64,000 nt of DNA from JBOGIG01 sp050742455 (GTDB taxonomy: Bacteria; Actinomycetota; Acidimicrobiia; Acidimicrobiales; JBOGIG01), in NCBI GenBank assembly GCA_050742455.1, contig JBOGIG010000004.1, positions 101,784 through 165,783 of the forward strand, given 5' to 3'. Positions 46,203-55,176 of the stretch are shown here, piece by piece. The translations under genes and the position numbers were made by a program. How positions within the stretch are numbered: the stretch's first letter is position 1; each line of letters starts with the position of its first letter. The notes below the pieces were generated by a model. The model was not told the origin of the DNA, did not search any database, and saw only the letters and a list, made by a program, of their open reading frames with translations.

Positions 46203-46724
46203 TCAGCCTCGCTCTGCCGGCGTTGCTGCCCGTAGGGCGGCCACTGCTTCGTCGATGAGGTCACGATGACCGGCGGCATCGACCTCGCGACCTATGACTC
46301 GAGCGGCGGCCGCCAGGACCAGGGTTCCGACTTGTGTCGTGATCTCATCGGTGGCCCTTTGGCGGGCCAGTGAGATCTCGGCTTGGGCCCCGCCCACCAG
46401 GCGTTCGTACTCCGCCTGTCCGCGAGCCTGGCCTTCGATGCGCACCGTCTCGGCCGTCTGGTTGGCCTGTGCCGTTATCTCCCGGGCGTGGGTCCGGGCC
46501 TCGTCCAAGATGGCTTGGCGTTGGGCCTTGGTGTCATCGGCCTCCGCCCGCGCCGCATCGGCCGCGGCCAACGAGGAGCGGATCAGTTCCTGTCGGTCGT
46601 TCATGGCTTTGTTGATGGGGGGCAGGATTACCTTGGCCACGACTATCAGGACAATCACAAAGGCAATGATCTCGATGATGAAGGTGCCGTTGGGGACCAA
46701 GAAGTTGCTTGTGGCGATGAACAT
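46203..46724 (-). CDS. atpF: ATP synthase Fo subunit b
   Basis: This 173-aa peripheral stalk subunit has one N-terminal membrane segment (FIIEIIAFVIVLIVVAKVILPPI) followed by a long charged, Ala-rich helix (AAADAARAEADDTKAQRQAILDEAR and on). It is separate from delta, unlike the mycobacterial b-delta fusion. It lies 59 bp downstream of atpE. Confidence 0.95.
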   Translation of the reverse strand: MFIATSNFLVPNGTFIIEIIAFVIVLIVVAKVILPPINKAMNDRQELIRSSLAAADAARAEADDTKAQRQAILDEARTHAREITAQANQTAETVRIEGQARGQAEYERLVGGAQAEISLARQRATDEITTQVGTLVLAAAARVIGREVDAAGHRDLIDEAVAALRAATPAERG

Positions 46725-46783
46725 GTCAGCTTGCCTCGCTAGTTCCTAGGGCTTCCCGCCGGCAAAGCAGGAGGCAATGAGTC

Positions 46784-47050
46784 CTACTTCTTGTACAGGG
46801 AGAACACGAACAAGGCGGTAAAGGCCAGGTTGATGAAGTACATGGCCTCCACCAGACCCACGGTCAGGAACATGATCGTGAACAGGCGGCCTTGAGACTC
46901 GGGCTGGCGGGCCACACCGGCAATTGTCTGGCTGCCGGCCAGGCCGTCACCCACGGCCGCGCCGATGGCCCCTCCGCCGAGCGCAAGCCCGCCGCCGACC
47001 ATGGCGCCGGCCAGCTTGACCGCTTCCGCCATCGATTGGGTCTGTGCCAT
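46784..47050 (-). CDS. atpE: ATP synthase Fo subunit c
   Basis: This 88-aa hairpin proteolipid has helix 1 rich in Gly/Ala (GGGLALGGGAIGAAVGDGLAG), a polar loop ARQPES, and helix 2 with the proton-binding Glu in GLVEAMYFIN. The lack of Ser after that Glu points to proton rather than sodium coupling. AAGGAG lies a few bases before ATG 47050. Confidence 0.97.
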   Translation of the reverse strand: MAQTQSMAEAVKLAGAMVGGGLALGGGAIGAAVGDGLAGSQTIAGVARQPESQGRLFTIMFLTVGLVEAMYFINLAFTALFVFSLYKK

Positions 47051-47139
47051 CAGGTTGCTCCTTTTGGTTTCTGTTGATCTGGTTGTAAGAGATGCGAATA
47101 GTTGGGCCGGTCCAGGTGAACCGGGGAGCCGGTCGATGC

Positions 47140-47907
47140 CTAGTGGGCCTCGGACATGGCTGCTTCAAAGTACAAAATGGTGAGCAGGGCAAAGATGAAA
47201 GCCTGGATGGCCCCGATGAACAGGTCGAAGAGCTTCCACACAGGGTTGATGACCAGCACCACGACGCTGCCGATGGGGATGCGGGAAATCTCCCACACTC
47301 CGAGGGCGGCGATCAGGGCCAGGAGGAGTCCTCCCGACAGCAGGTTCCCGAAGAGCCGGAGGGCCAGGGTGATCGGTTTGGTCAGCTCCTCGACGACGTT
47401 GATGGGAAAGAGAAAAGCGAAGGGTTGGAAGTAATGCTTGAAATAGCCCTTGAGGCCCCGGGTCCTGATCGAGGCAATGTGGACGAGAACGATGACAAAG
47501 ATCGCCATGGCCAAAGGAAGGTTGATGTCCCCGGTGGGGGCGGCCAGCCACTCGTACTTACTGCCCAAACCCAGGGCTTCGAAGAAGTTGGCCACCAGGA
47601 TGAAGACGAACAGGGAAATTGCCAGGGGAACGATGGAGGCTCCCCGCGGACCGATGGAGGATTCGACCTGGTTGCTGACGCTGGAGGTGATCATCTCCCA
47701 AAAGAGCTGGAGCTTGCCCGGCAACCCGCTCGTGGCCCGGGAACGCATGGCCAGACCGAGTCCGATGACCACCACCATGGCCGCCCCGGTGGCCCACACC
47801 GTGTCGAGATTGACCGATAGGCCGCCGACCTTCTTGACCACGTGCTCGCCCACGCTGATATCGGAGGCCAGCAGGCGGGGCGACAACCCCAATCCAAAAG
47901 CACTCAT
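47140..47907 (-). CDS. atpB: ATP synthase Fo subunit a
   Basis: This 255-aa membrane subunit has about five to six helices. The essential Arg is in LALRLFGNLLSGG. Other signatures are PLAISLFVFILVANFFEALG near the first half-channel, GLKGYFKHYFQPFAFLFPINVVEE, and the last helix AIQAFIFALLTILYFEAA. It overlaps the preceding gene by 1 bp (TGATG). Confidence 0.97.
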   Translation of the reverse strand: MSAFGLGLSPRLLASDISVGEHVVKKVGGLSVNLDTVWATGAAMVVVIGLGLAMRSRATSGLPGKLQLFWEMITSSVSNQVESSIGPRGASIVPLAISLFVFILVANFFEALGLGSKYEWLAAPTGDINLPLAMAIFVIVLVHIASIRTRGLKGYFKHYFQPFAFLFPINVVEELTKPITLALRLFGNLLSGGLLLALIAALGVWEISRIPIGSVVVLVINPVWKLFDLFIGAIQAFIFALLTILYFEAAMSEAH

Positions 47908-48326
47908 CAGGCGGTCTCCTCGGTGGCCCGGCCGGCCCGCAACATCGAAGCGGTGACGTTGGCCAGCAAGAGGAACTGAAACACGGCTAGGCCGATGAGC
48001 GCTCCGAACCCGACCTGGGGTATCAACACCAGCAGGGCCACGGCAAAGGCACTCAAAAAGCCGAGACGGACCAAGGTGTTGAGGGCCAGTGGACGCCGCT
48101 TTTCTTCACGCTCGGACCGGCTCACCTTGCCGACGGCGTCGCTGATCATTCGAAAGTTCCCAAGTGCCAGTCCCAGGCCCACGCACACGCCCAACCCGAC
48201 CAGCACGTAGCCAGCCAGGGCCAGACCGACCAGCGCCGCCACTCCGAGGGCCAGGGAGCCCACAGCCGTGCGCCGGGCCACGGAGGACAATTGAGGCAGG
48301 GAGAGGATCGAGAATTGTTGGATCAT
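47907..48326 (-). CDS. atpI: AtpI-like ATP synthase accessory membrane protein
   Basis: This 139-aa protein has four predicted membrane helices in two pairs: GSLALGVAALVGLALAGYVL and VGLGVCVGLGLALGNFRMI, then a basic stretch (SRSEREEKRR), then LGFLSAFAVALLVL and LIGLAVFQFLLLANV. It occupies the usual atpI slot before atpB and resembles the ATP-synthase-I family; such proteins help c-ring assembly or metal supply. Sequence similarity to named AtpI is weak, so the call rests on topology and position. Confidence 0.78.
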   Translation of the reverse strand: MIQQFSILSLPQLSSVARRTAVGSLALGVAALVGLALAGYVLVGLGVCVGLGLALGNFRMISDAVGKVSRSEREEKRRPLALNTLVRLGFLSAFAVALLVLIPQVGFGALIGLAVFQFLLLANVTASMLRAGRATEETA

Positions 48327-48388
48327 GGGTTCTCAGAACGGTCGGGGCGCCGGCGCACCGGTGCGGACTGGGCCAGTGGCGTAAGTGG

Positions 48389-48592
48389 TCACAGGTACTT
48401 GCGGGCCTGGCGAACGGTGGTCGCCACGGCCATCAACACTCCCAATCCGAGCCCGCAGAAGGTGCCAGCGGGGCTCGTCCCCATCCAGTCGTCCACCAAG
48501 AAGCCCAGTCCCACTCCGCCCCCCACCGACAGGGCCGACGCCATTCCCATCGACAGCAGATCGAACAGTCTTGGTGATGGCTTTTCGTCCAT
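48389..48592 (-). CDS. AtpZ/AtpI-like small membrane protein
   Basis: This 67-aa protein from ATG 48592 (MDEKPSPRLF) has two membrane helices: MASALSVGGGVGLGFLVDDWMG and FCGLGLGVLMAVATTV, ending RQARKYL. The GFLVDDWMGTSPA turn is typical of AtpZ-type proteins that precede atpI in many operons and support Mg/Ca handling or assembly of ATP synthase. It lies 62 bp upstream of the atpI-like gene and about 100 bp after wecA. The atp promoter may lie in that 100 bp, but no clear motif is visible. Confidence 0.72.
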   Translation of the reverse strand: MDEKPSPRLFDLLSMGMASALSVGGGVGLGFLVDDWMGTSPAGTFCGLGLGVLMAVATTVRQARKYL

Positions 48593-48694
48593 TCCCCACC
48601 TCGTTACCTGACGAAGAGGCACCCAACACGGCGGTCATCATGGCATCGCCGGATCGACCAGCGCAAAACGAGAAAGGGCATCTCAGCTCGGCGA

Positions 48695-49843
48695 TCAGGC
48701 CTGTTTGGTGGGTTCTTCCAGCCCAGCCCCCAGCTCCGCCTCCGCCGAGAGGTCTCTTACATTGCGACGCAGGCCAGGGTGGAGCAGCGTGTAGAGGGCC
48801 ACCCCCAGTCCGGCCACACCAAAGGGGATGAAGGCGTTTCCCCGATGGGTGAAAGTTGGATAGAGGACAAAGCCCGACAGCAGTGCCGTCCATGCCCACA
48901 GAATGAGAACGGCGCGGCGCGGGCCGTGGCCAAGGCGAACCAAGCGGTGGTGCAAGTGATCCTTGTCCGCGCCCGACACCTCGGTGCGTCTCGCCGCCCG
49001 GCGCACGATGGCAAAGAGGGTGTCGAGGATGGGAACCCCGAGAATGAAAAACGGGATGAACAGCGGAGCGAAGAAGAAATACGTGTCACCGCTGACCTGA
49101 GAGCTGCGCCCACCCACCACCATGGTGGAAGCGGCCATGAGCAGTCCCAGGAACATGGCCCCGGCGTCTCCCATGAACACCTTGGCCGGATGAAAGTTAT
49201 GGGGCAGGAATCCGATGCACACCCCACAGGCGATGATGGCCACCAAGGGCCCGATGTTGTTGCCGCTCAGTTGACCGATGTGGCCCAGGTGAAAGCTGTA
49301 CAGGAAGAAAGCCCCGGCGGCAATGGCGATGATGCCCGCCGCCAGGCCATCCAGGCCGTCAATGAGATTGACGGCATTGGCGATCATCGCCACCCACACG
49401 GCGGTCAGCAATGGGGTGACATTGGCGGATAGGACGATGACCCCCGCAAAGGGGACTTTGAAGAAAAACATGGTCACGCCCAGGAAGTAAAGGACGCTGG
49501 CGGCCACAACCTGTCCGGCCAGCTTGGCCGGAGCCGACACCTCCCGCAGGTCGTCCAAGAGACCCACCCCCAATATGACGGCGGCTCCAAGCACCACTCC
49601 CAAGGGTTCGGAGGAATTGGAGAAGATGCTTTTGAAGTATGGAATCTGGGATGCCACCACCATGGCCAAAAGGAAGGCCAGGAACATGGCCACCCCACCG
49701 ATGGTGGGCGTCGGTCGCTTGTGGACCCGGCGGGCGTCGGGCATGACGATGGCGCCAAAGTGAACGGCCATCCGTCGCACCGGGAATGTGAGCAGGTAAG
49801 TGGCCAGCGCGGCCACACCCAGAACTAGGGCATAGTCGCCCAC
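48695..49843 (-). CDS. wecA: Undecaprenyl-phosphate sugar-1-phosphate transferase (WecA/TagO/MraY family)
   Basis: This 382-aa polytopic enzyme has about 10-11 helices. It has family motifs RRVHKRPTPTIGGVAMF, GLLDDLREVSAPAKL (DDxxD-like), NAVNLIDGLDGLAAG, KVFMGDAGAMFLG, and ADKDHLHHRLVRLGHG. It would transfer GlcNAc-1-phosphate (or a related sugar) to undecaprenyl phosphate, starting a cell-envelope glycan such as arabinogalactan-linker-like or teichoic-type polymers. The HLHHRL motif fits the WecA/TagO branch rather than MraY. ATG 49843 abuts the glyA stop. Confidence 0.92.
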   Translation of the reverse strand: MGDYALVLGVAALATYLLTFPVRRMAVHFGAIVMPDARRVHKRPTPTIGGVAMFLAFLLAMVVASQIPYFKSIFSNSSEPLGVVLGAAVILGVGLLDDLREVSAPAKLAGQVVAASVLYFLGVTMFFFKVPFAGVIVLSANVTPLLTAVWVAMIANAVNLIDGLDGLAAGIIAIAAGAFFLYSFHLGHIGQLSGNNIGPLVAIIACGVCIGFLPHNFHPAKVFMGDAGAMFLGLLMAASTMVVGGRSSQVSGDTYFFFAPLFIPFFILGVPILDTLFAIVRRAARRTEVSGADKDHLHHRLVRLGHGPRRAVLILWAWTALLSGFVLYPTFTHRGNAFIPFGVAGLGVALYTLLHPGLRRNVRDLSAEAELGAGLEEPTKQA

Positions 49844-51187
49844 TCAGACCCTGTCGCCGAGGGACCCGTAGGGGACGAACTTGGAGCACAAGATGGCCAC
49901 TTCGTCACGAATGGCGGCCAGTTCGGGTCCGGGTACCGCCGGGTCGGCTCCGCTGGCGGCCAGGGCCCCGGCTATGACCAGGCTTCGAGCGATCAGCCCG
50001 GCCACGGCCACCATCTCATCTGGTCCCATGCCGGCAGTGGTCACTGCGGCCGTGCCCAACCGCAGGCCACTGGTCACGAAGGGGGAGCGAGGATCACCGG
50101 GGATCTGATTGCGGTTGCACACGATGCCCGCCTTTTCCAGTGCCACCTGGGCTGCCTTGCCCGTCAGGTCGGAGTCGAATGAACGCAGGTCCAGGAGCAT
50201 CAGATGATTGTCCGTTCCCCCCGAGACCAATCGGAAGCCCTCCTCGGCCAACCCAGAGGCCAGGGCCTTGGCATTGGCCACCACCGAGGCGGCGTAGCGG
50301 GCGAATCCGGGTTCGGCTGCCTCTTTGAAGCCGACGGCCTTGGCCGCGATCACGTGGTCCAAGGGTCCTCCCTGAAGTCCGGGGAAGACGGCCTTGTCGA
50401 TGGCGCCGGCCAGGTCGGCCCGACACAGGATCACCCCGCCCCGGGGACCGCGCAGGGTCTTGTGAGTGGTCAGGGTAACCACGTCGGCGTATGGCACGGG
50501 GTTGGGGTGAACGCCTCCGGCGATGAGGCCGGCCACGTGGGCCGCGTCGAACATGAATAGTGCGCCGACCTCGTCGGCAATCTCGCGGAATGCGACGGGG
50601 TCGATGATCCGGGGGTAGGCGGTGGCCCCCGCCACGATCAGCTTGGGCCTTTCGGCCCGGGCCAGGGCGGCCACCTGGTCCATGTCGATGCGTTCTCCTC
50701 CCCCCTGCGCCGTCACCGGGGTCACGCCATAGCCCACGAAGCGGTACAGGCGTCCGCTGGCGTTGACCGGGGACCCGTGAGTCAGGTGACCACCCTGGTC
50801 CAGGCGCATCGCCAGGACAGTGTCACCCGGTTCCAGGAGGGCCAGGTAGGCAGCCATGTTGGCGTTGGCCCCGGAATGGGGTTGCACGTTGGCGTGGTCG
50901 GCTCCGAAGAGGGAGCGGGCCCGGTCCCGGCACAAGTCCTCGATCTGGTCGGCAAACTGGTTGCCGCCGTAGTAGCGCTTGGACGGGTAGCCCTCGGAAT
51001 ACTTGTTGGTGAGCACGCTGCCGGTCGCCGAAATCACTGCCGGGGAGGTGAAGTTCTCGGAGGCGATCAACTGCAGGGTGGTGTTCTCCCGCTCCAGCTC
51101 GGCGGCCAGGATGGCCTCCACGGCGGGATCGTCCAAGGGACCAGCGAACGTGCCGGGAATGCAACCTTGCTGTCGGTCGGAATTCAT
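49844..51187 (-). CDS. glyA: Serine hydroxymethyltransferase
   Basis: This 447-aa PLP enzyme interconverts serine and glycine with tetrahydrofolate. It shows QLIASENFTSPAV, NKYSEGYPSKRYYGGN, NVQPHSGANANMAAY, AHVAGLIAGGVHPNP and the PLP-lysine motif TTHKTLRGPRGG. The first 18 residues before LDDPAVEAI are not conserved. The start is ATG 51187; a TATTC-rich AT stretch directly upstream (51188-51197) leads into the end of the tsaC gene. Confidence 0.97.
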   Translation of the reverse strand: MNSDRQQGCIPGTFAGPLDDPAVEAILAAELERENTTLQLIASENFTSPAVISATGSVLTNKYSEGYPSKRYYGGNQFADQIEDLCRDRARSLFGADHANVQPHSGANANMAAYLALLEPGDTVLAMRLDQGGHLTHGSPVNASGRLYRFVGYGVTPVTAQGGGERIDMDQVAALARAERPKLIVAGATAYPRIIDPVAFREIADEVGALFMFDAAHVAGLIAGGVHPNPVPYADVVTLTTHKTLRGPRGGVILCRADLAGAIDKAVFPGLQGGPLDHVIAAKAVGFKEAAEPGFARYAASVVANAKALASGLAEEGFRLVSGGTDNHLMLLDLRSFDSDLTGKAAQVALEKAGIVCNRNQIPGDPRSPFVTSGLRLGTAAVTTAGMGPDEMVAVAGLIARSLVIAGALAASGADPAVPGPELAAIRDEVAILCSKFVPYGSLGDRV

Positions 51188-51196
51188 TTCCTTATT

Positions 51197-51814
51197 CTAC
51201 GAGAGGCTCGCCGGCCACACCGATTCCACCCGCTCCCAGGCCACTGCCCCCTCTCTCAGACAGCTGGGTGGCCTGGTGCGACAGTCCACCACCGTAGAAG
51301 CCAGACCATCGCAGCGCCCTCCGTCGACCACCAGGGCCAGACCCGCTCCGAATATCCGCCTGATGCCAGAAGCGTCGGGCGGGGTTGGTTGGCCATGGAT
51401 GTTGGCACTGGTTACGGCCAGGGGTCCGAGTGCGGCGCACAGTCGGCGAACCCCGTCGTGGGACGGACATCTCACGCCCACACTCTCCGAGCTGGAGCCC
51501 AGGTTCCAATCCAGACCCACCCGTCTCGACAGCACGAGGGTCAACGCTCCGGGCCAGAACTCCCGGGCCAGTAGGTCCACGGGATGGGGCCAGTCCAAGG
51601 CCAAGGCACGGGCCTGGGCCGCGTCGGCTACCAAGACCGCCACATCCACGGAGGGCGAGCGCTCCTTGAGCTCGAACAGGCGGGCCACCGCAGACTCCGA
51701 GGAGGCCAGTGCGGCCAGGCCGTAGACGGTGTCGGTCGGAAGGCCCACCACCTGTCCTGACCCGAGGAGAACGCCCGCTTCCTCAAACCCTTTGCCTTCC
51801 GGAACCCGAGTCAT
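51197..51814 (-). CDS. tsaC: L-threonylcarbamoyladenylate synthase (Sua5/YrdC/TsaC)
   Basis: This 205-aa YrdC-fold enzyme makes threonylcarbamoyl-AMP for the t6A37 modification of ANN-reading tRNAs. It shows GQVVGLPTDTVYGLAA, LKERSPSVDVAVLV, WPGALTLVL, VGVRCPSHDGVRRLC, and PLAVTSANIHGQPTP. The KRPxxxP nucleotide motif is changed to KERSPSVD. There is no C-terminal Sua5 domain. ATG 51814 overlaps the prmC stop (ATGA), fixing the start. Confidence 0.93.
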   Translation of the reverse strand: MTRVPEGKGFEEAGVLLGSGQVVGLPTDTVYGLAALASSESAVARLFELKERSPSVDVAVLVADAAQARALALDWPHPVDLLAREFWPGALTLVLSRRVGLDWNLGSSSESVGVRCPSHDGVRRLCAALGPLAVTSANIHGQPTPPDASGIRRIFGAGLALVVDGGRCDGLASTVVDCRTRPPSCLREGAVAWERVESVWPASLS

Positions 51815-52662
51815 GCCAGCCGGGACACCAGCGAGCGCGGACGATGGGCCAGATCGGGACGGACCTCGACAAAGTCGAATCCGGCCTGGCGGGCCAGATC
51901 GGCAGCAGGTTGGGCCTGGCTTGGGGCGATCTCGACCACCAGGGCGCCAGGACGGGCTAGCCAATGCGGCGCCTGGGAGATCACATGGGCGATGGCCTCT
52001 AGGCCGCTTGGCCCCGGGACCAGGGCAGTTGCGGGCTCCCAGGCTGCCACTTCGGGGGACAGCGTGGCGGCCTCGGCTTGACTCACGTAAGGGGGGTTGG
52101 ACACCACCACGTCGACGCGACCTCGGATCTCCGCGGGCAGGGGCTCGAACCACGATCCCCTCAGGACGTGGGCCCGCTGCCTGGCGGTGAGGTCCAGTTC
52201 GGCCAAGTTCTCGCCGGCCAGGGCCAGCGCATCGGGGGAAATATCCACGGCCCAAACCTGCGACGAAGGGGCCTCGGTCAACACCGACCAGGCGATGGCC
52301 CCCGATCCCGTCCCGAGGTCGACCACCACTCGCCCGGACAGGCGGGCCAGCTCGGCCAGGGCTTCCTCAGTGACCTGTTCAGTCTCCGGTCGGGGGATCA
52401 GGGCCCGCTTATCCACCCTGAGATCCAGGTGGCGAAATCCCCAGCGGCCGAGGATGTACTGAAGGGGCTCACCACCGAGGCGCCGGTCGAGCATGGCTCT
52501 TGCAGACTCCCGCGATGGCCCCTCGACCCGATCGTCGAGCACGCTGGTCCACTCCGACCCCGAGAGACGAGACGCCCACTGCACGATGCGACGGGCATCG
52601 AGCTCCGATCCAAGCTCTTTGGCAGCCTGGACCCACAGCTGTCGCCAGGTTCCCTCATCCAT
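51811..52662 (-). CDS. prmC: Peptide chain release factor N5-glutamine methyltransferase
   Basis: This 283-aa SAM-dependent enzyme methylates the Gln of the GGQ motif in RF1 and RF2. It shows the helical N-domain, LGGEPLQYILGRWGFRHLDLRV, IPRPETE, SAM-binding VVDLGTGSGAIA, and the catalytic NPPY in VVSNPPYV. It directly follows its substrate gene prfA (7 bp). The start is ATG 52662 (MDEGTWRQLW); the upstream in-frame ATG overlaps prfA. Confidence 0.95.
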   Translation of the reverse strand: MDEGTWRQLWVQAAKELGSELDARRIVQWASRLSGSEWTSVLDDRVEGPSRESARAMLDRRLGGEPLQYILGRWGFRHLDLRVDKRALIPRPETEQVTEEALAELARLSGRVVVDLGTGSGAIAWSVLTEAPSSQVWAVDISPDALALAGENLAELDLTARQRAHVLRGSWFEPLPAEIRGRVDVVVSNPPYVSQAEAATLSPEVAAWEPATALVPGPSGLEAIAHVISQAPHWLARPGALVVEIAPSQAQPAADLARQAGFDFVEVRPDLAHRPRSLVSRLA

Positions 52663-52669
52663 CGCCCGG

Positions 52670-53743
52670 TCAGGACCGCTCGGTCTCACCACTCAGCTGG
52701 CGGGCCCTCTCGTCGGCCAGGGCGGCGTCGCTGAGCTCGTCCAGGGCCCCGAGCAGGACCCGGTCGAGCTTGTGCAGGGTCAGGCCAATTCGATGATCCG
52801 TCACCCGGTTGTCCTTGAAGTTGTAGGTACGGATCTTCTCCGATCGACCGCCACCCCCCACCTGGGAACGACGCTGCTCGGACAGCTCGGCGGCCTGGCG
52901 GTCCTGCTCGGCCTTCAACAGGCGAGCCCGCAACACCTGCATGGCCTTGGCTCGGTTTTGTATTTGGCTCTTCTCGTCCTGCATGGCCACCACGATCCCG
53001 GTGGGCAGGTGAGTGATGCGCACGGCGGAATCGGTGGTGTTGACCGACTGACCCCCCGGCCCGGTCGATCGGTAAACGTCGACCTTGAGGTCGTTGGGAT
53101 CCAGGGCAACGTCCACCTCCTCGGCCTCGGGAAGGACCGTCACCGTTGCCGAGGAGGTGTGGATGCGACCCTGGGACTCGGTTACCGGCACCCTTTGCAC
53201 CCGGTGCGGTCCTCCTTCGAACTTCATGCGGCGCCAGGCATCGTCGCCCCTGAGGATGAAGGTGATCTCGTTGTAACCACCACGCTCGGACGGGTCGGAT
53301 CCGAGGGCCTCCATCTTCCAGCCCATGCGTGAGGCGTAGTGGGTGTACATGTCGTAGAGGTCCTTGGCGAAAAGGTTGGCCTCCTCGCCCCCCTCTGCCC
53401 CCCTGATCTCGACTATGACTCCCTTGCCGTCGTTGGGATCCGTCGGCAACAACAACAACTTGATGTCGGCCTCGGCCTGCTCCAACCGGGCCTGGGCGTC
53501 ATCGACTTCGGCCCGCATCGATTCCCGATCCTCGGGTCCGGCGTCGGCTGACATCTCCCGAGCCGCCTCCAGATCACCTTGGGCCGCCCTCAGCGCCCGT
53601 ATGGCCACGACGATGGTCTCCAGCTGCTTGTGGCGGCGCGAAAGATCACGCACCAGGTTCTGATCGGAAAGCACCACCGGATCGCTCAACTGGGCCACAA
53701 CCTCGCCGTGTTCGGCCTCCAGGTCATCCAGGCGTTCGATCAC
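52670..53743 (-). CDS. prfA: Peptide chain release factor 1
   Basis: This 357-aa protein is the normal RF1 length when started at GTG 53743 (MIERLDDLEAEHG). It shows the stop-codon tripeptide PVT in HRVQRVPVTESQGRIHTSSA, which is the PxT type reading UAA and UAG. The peptidyl-hydrolase motif is STGPGGQSVNTTDSAVR. Because RF1 does not read UGA, it does not compete at the UGA of the redoxin gene. An in-frame start 49 codons further upstream adds Ala/Gly-rich sequence without homology. Confidence 0.96.
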   Translation of the reverse strand: MIERLDDLEAEHGEVVAQLSDPVVLSDQNLVRDLSRRHKQLETIVVAIRALRAAQGDLEAAREMSADAGPEDRESMRAEVDDAQARLEQAEADIKLLLLPTDPNDGKGVIVEIRGAEGGEEANLFAKDLYDMYTHYASRMGWKMEALGSDPSERGGYNEITFILRGDDAWRRMKFEGGPHRVQRVPVTESQGRIHTSSATVTVLPEAEEVDVALDPNDLKVDVYRSTGPGGQSVNTTDSAVRITHLPTGIVVAMQDEKSQIQNRAKAMQVLRARLLKAEQDRQAAELSEQRRSQVGGGGRSEKIRTYNFKDNRVTDHRIGLTLHKLDRVLLGALDELSDAALADERARQLSGETERS

Positions 53744-53829
53744 CCGGCCCAGGCTACCGGCCCCCTGGGCCGTCCCGTCCGTGTCCTGTGCGCAGGCGCC
53801 CCGGCCAGCCGAAAGGGGCAGGCAGGCGA

Positions 53830-54822
53830 TCAGGACCGCTTCAGGTCCCGCCAATGTGTCGGGACCAGCCGCACTTGAGCGGGCGAACACAGGGCCTGTG
53901 CCATCCGGCGGGTGTTGGGGTGGTCATCGCCCTCGGGCACGACGATCCACAACTCAACCGCCTGCCCCACAGTGGACCGCGCCCGGGCTGCCAGATCGGC
54001 AGCGGCGGGCACCAGGTCGGGATCCACGCCCACCGAGCAAACCACCGCCACTGCAGGGCCCGAGCCGCGCAGACCCAAGCAGGCGGCCGGAGCACGGGAA
54101 CCCAGATCGGGGCGGGACACGGTGCCGGGCAACGGAGCCAGGATGCCTGGGGCATCCGGACCGAGCAGCTCGGGTAGGGCCATGATCACGGACCGAAGCC
54201 AACGCTCAGGGGCCAGCTGGTTGGCCGGATGGGCCGGCAGCCCCATCCGGCGCCAGCGTCTGACCACATGAAGGGCCTTAGCCAGCGCAGAGGCCGGGTC
54301 GTAGTGGCCCTCGACCAAGCTGCGCAGTTCCCGGTCGTAACGGCCCACGCCGACGTCGAGGACCCATTGATCATCCCTGGAGATCACCCGGGCCACTTCG
54401 AGACCCAGATACTCGGCTCGAACCGAACCCTCTTCGACCACCGCCTCTGCCCCAGAGCCCTCGATCATCTCCACCCAAGCCAGGGCCGGGGCCGGGGCCT
54501 CGGCTTCGACAGCCAGATCCGATTCCTGAGCCTCGACCGGCAGGATAACGGACGATTCCCCCGTCAGCTGCCACACCTTGGGACACGGTACGAAATATTT
54601 AGCCTTGCGGGCCAGGTCGCCCGCACCAGGATCGACCAGGATATCCAGTTCGTCCACCCCTTCGGAGTGGCCCCAGGCCAGCGCCGGACCCATGGCCCGT
54701 TCCGGGCCGTGGGTGACCAGGAACCATCCGCGTGACTGCCGCAGTGCCACGGCGGCATTCACCGCCCCGACCCGCAGGCTTCGCGCCAGCACAGGCTCAC
54801 CGCCCCAGTGCCGGCCTACCAA
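53830..54822 (-). CDS. Conserved-looking hypothetical protein between rpmE and prfA
   Basis: This is about 330 aa from TTG 54822; the start is uncertain, since the frame stays open back over rpmE and other rare starts exist just after the rpmE stop. It looks like a real, soluble coding sequence: LARSLRVGAVNAAVALRQSRGW, GPALAWGHSEGVDELDILVD, a central acidic part, then GRYDRELRSLVEGHYDPASALAKALHVVRRWRR, and a C-terminal segment ending LVPTHWRDLKRS. I recognise no catalytic motif, signal peptide or membrane helix. The position within a conserved translation cluster suggests co-transcription with rpmE. Confidence 0.68.
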   Translation of the reverse strand: MVGRHWGGEPVLARSLRVGAVNAAVALRQSRGWFLVTHGPERAMGPALAWGHSEGVDELDILVDPGAGDLARKAKYFVPCPKVWQLTGESSVILPVEAQESDLAVEAEAPAPALAWVEMIEGSGAEAVVEEGSVRAEYLGLEVARVISRDDQWVLDVGVGRYDRELRSLVEGHYDPASALAKALHVVRRWRRMGLPAHPANQLAPERWLRSVIMALPELLGPDAPGILAPLPGTVSRPDLGSRAPAACLGLRGSGPAVAVVCSVGVDPDLVPAAADLAARARSTVGQAVELWIVVPEGDDHPNTRRMAQALCSPAQVRLVPTHWRDLKRS

Positions 54823-54877
54823 GCTCGACAGCCTGGCCGCGGCCAGGCTGTCGGATCGGATCTGTTGCAGAGCGCGA

Positions 54878-55099
54878 TTACTTCGTCGAGGGCGTCCCGG
54901 GGCGTCGGCCGTAACGGCGCTCGAAGCGCTCCACCCGCCCCCCGGTGTCGACCAGCTTCTGCTTGCCGGTGTAAAAGGGGTGGCACTCGTTGCACAGCTC
55001 GACATGCAGGTCCTGCTTGGTCGAGCGAGTGGTGAAGGTGCTTCCGCAGGAACAGCGCACCGAGGCTTCGGTGTAGTTGGGGTGGATGTCGGTCTTCAT
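54878..55099 (-). CDS. rpmE: 50S ribosomal protein L31 (zinc-binding type)
   Basis: This 73-aa L31 starts MKTDIHPNYTEASVRC. It contains CSCG and CNECHPFYTGKQK, the cysteine pairs of the zinc-binding (C+) form, in contrast to the zinc-free paralogue made in zinc starvation. AGGAG lies 5-9 bp before ATG 55099. A perfect TATAAT (55114-55109, minus strand) is immediately upstream of that Shine-Dalgarno; no good -35 is visible. Confidence 0.96.
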   Translation of the reverse strand: MKTDIHPNYTEASVRCSCGSTFTTRSTKQDLHVELCNECHPFYTGKQKLVDTGGRVERFERRYGRRPGTPSTK

Positions 55100-55176
55100 G
55101 GCTCTCCTATTATATGGACGCCTGGTCCTGTCCAGACTTTGGGGACCCGCAGCCTTCGATCCCGGACGGATCACGC

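Noticed and set aside
46166..46279. AtpH start at ATG 46279
   Set aside because: It would overlap atpF by 77 bp and adds sequence without delta-subunit similarity; GTG 46165 begins right at the GYATAV motif.
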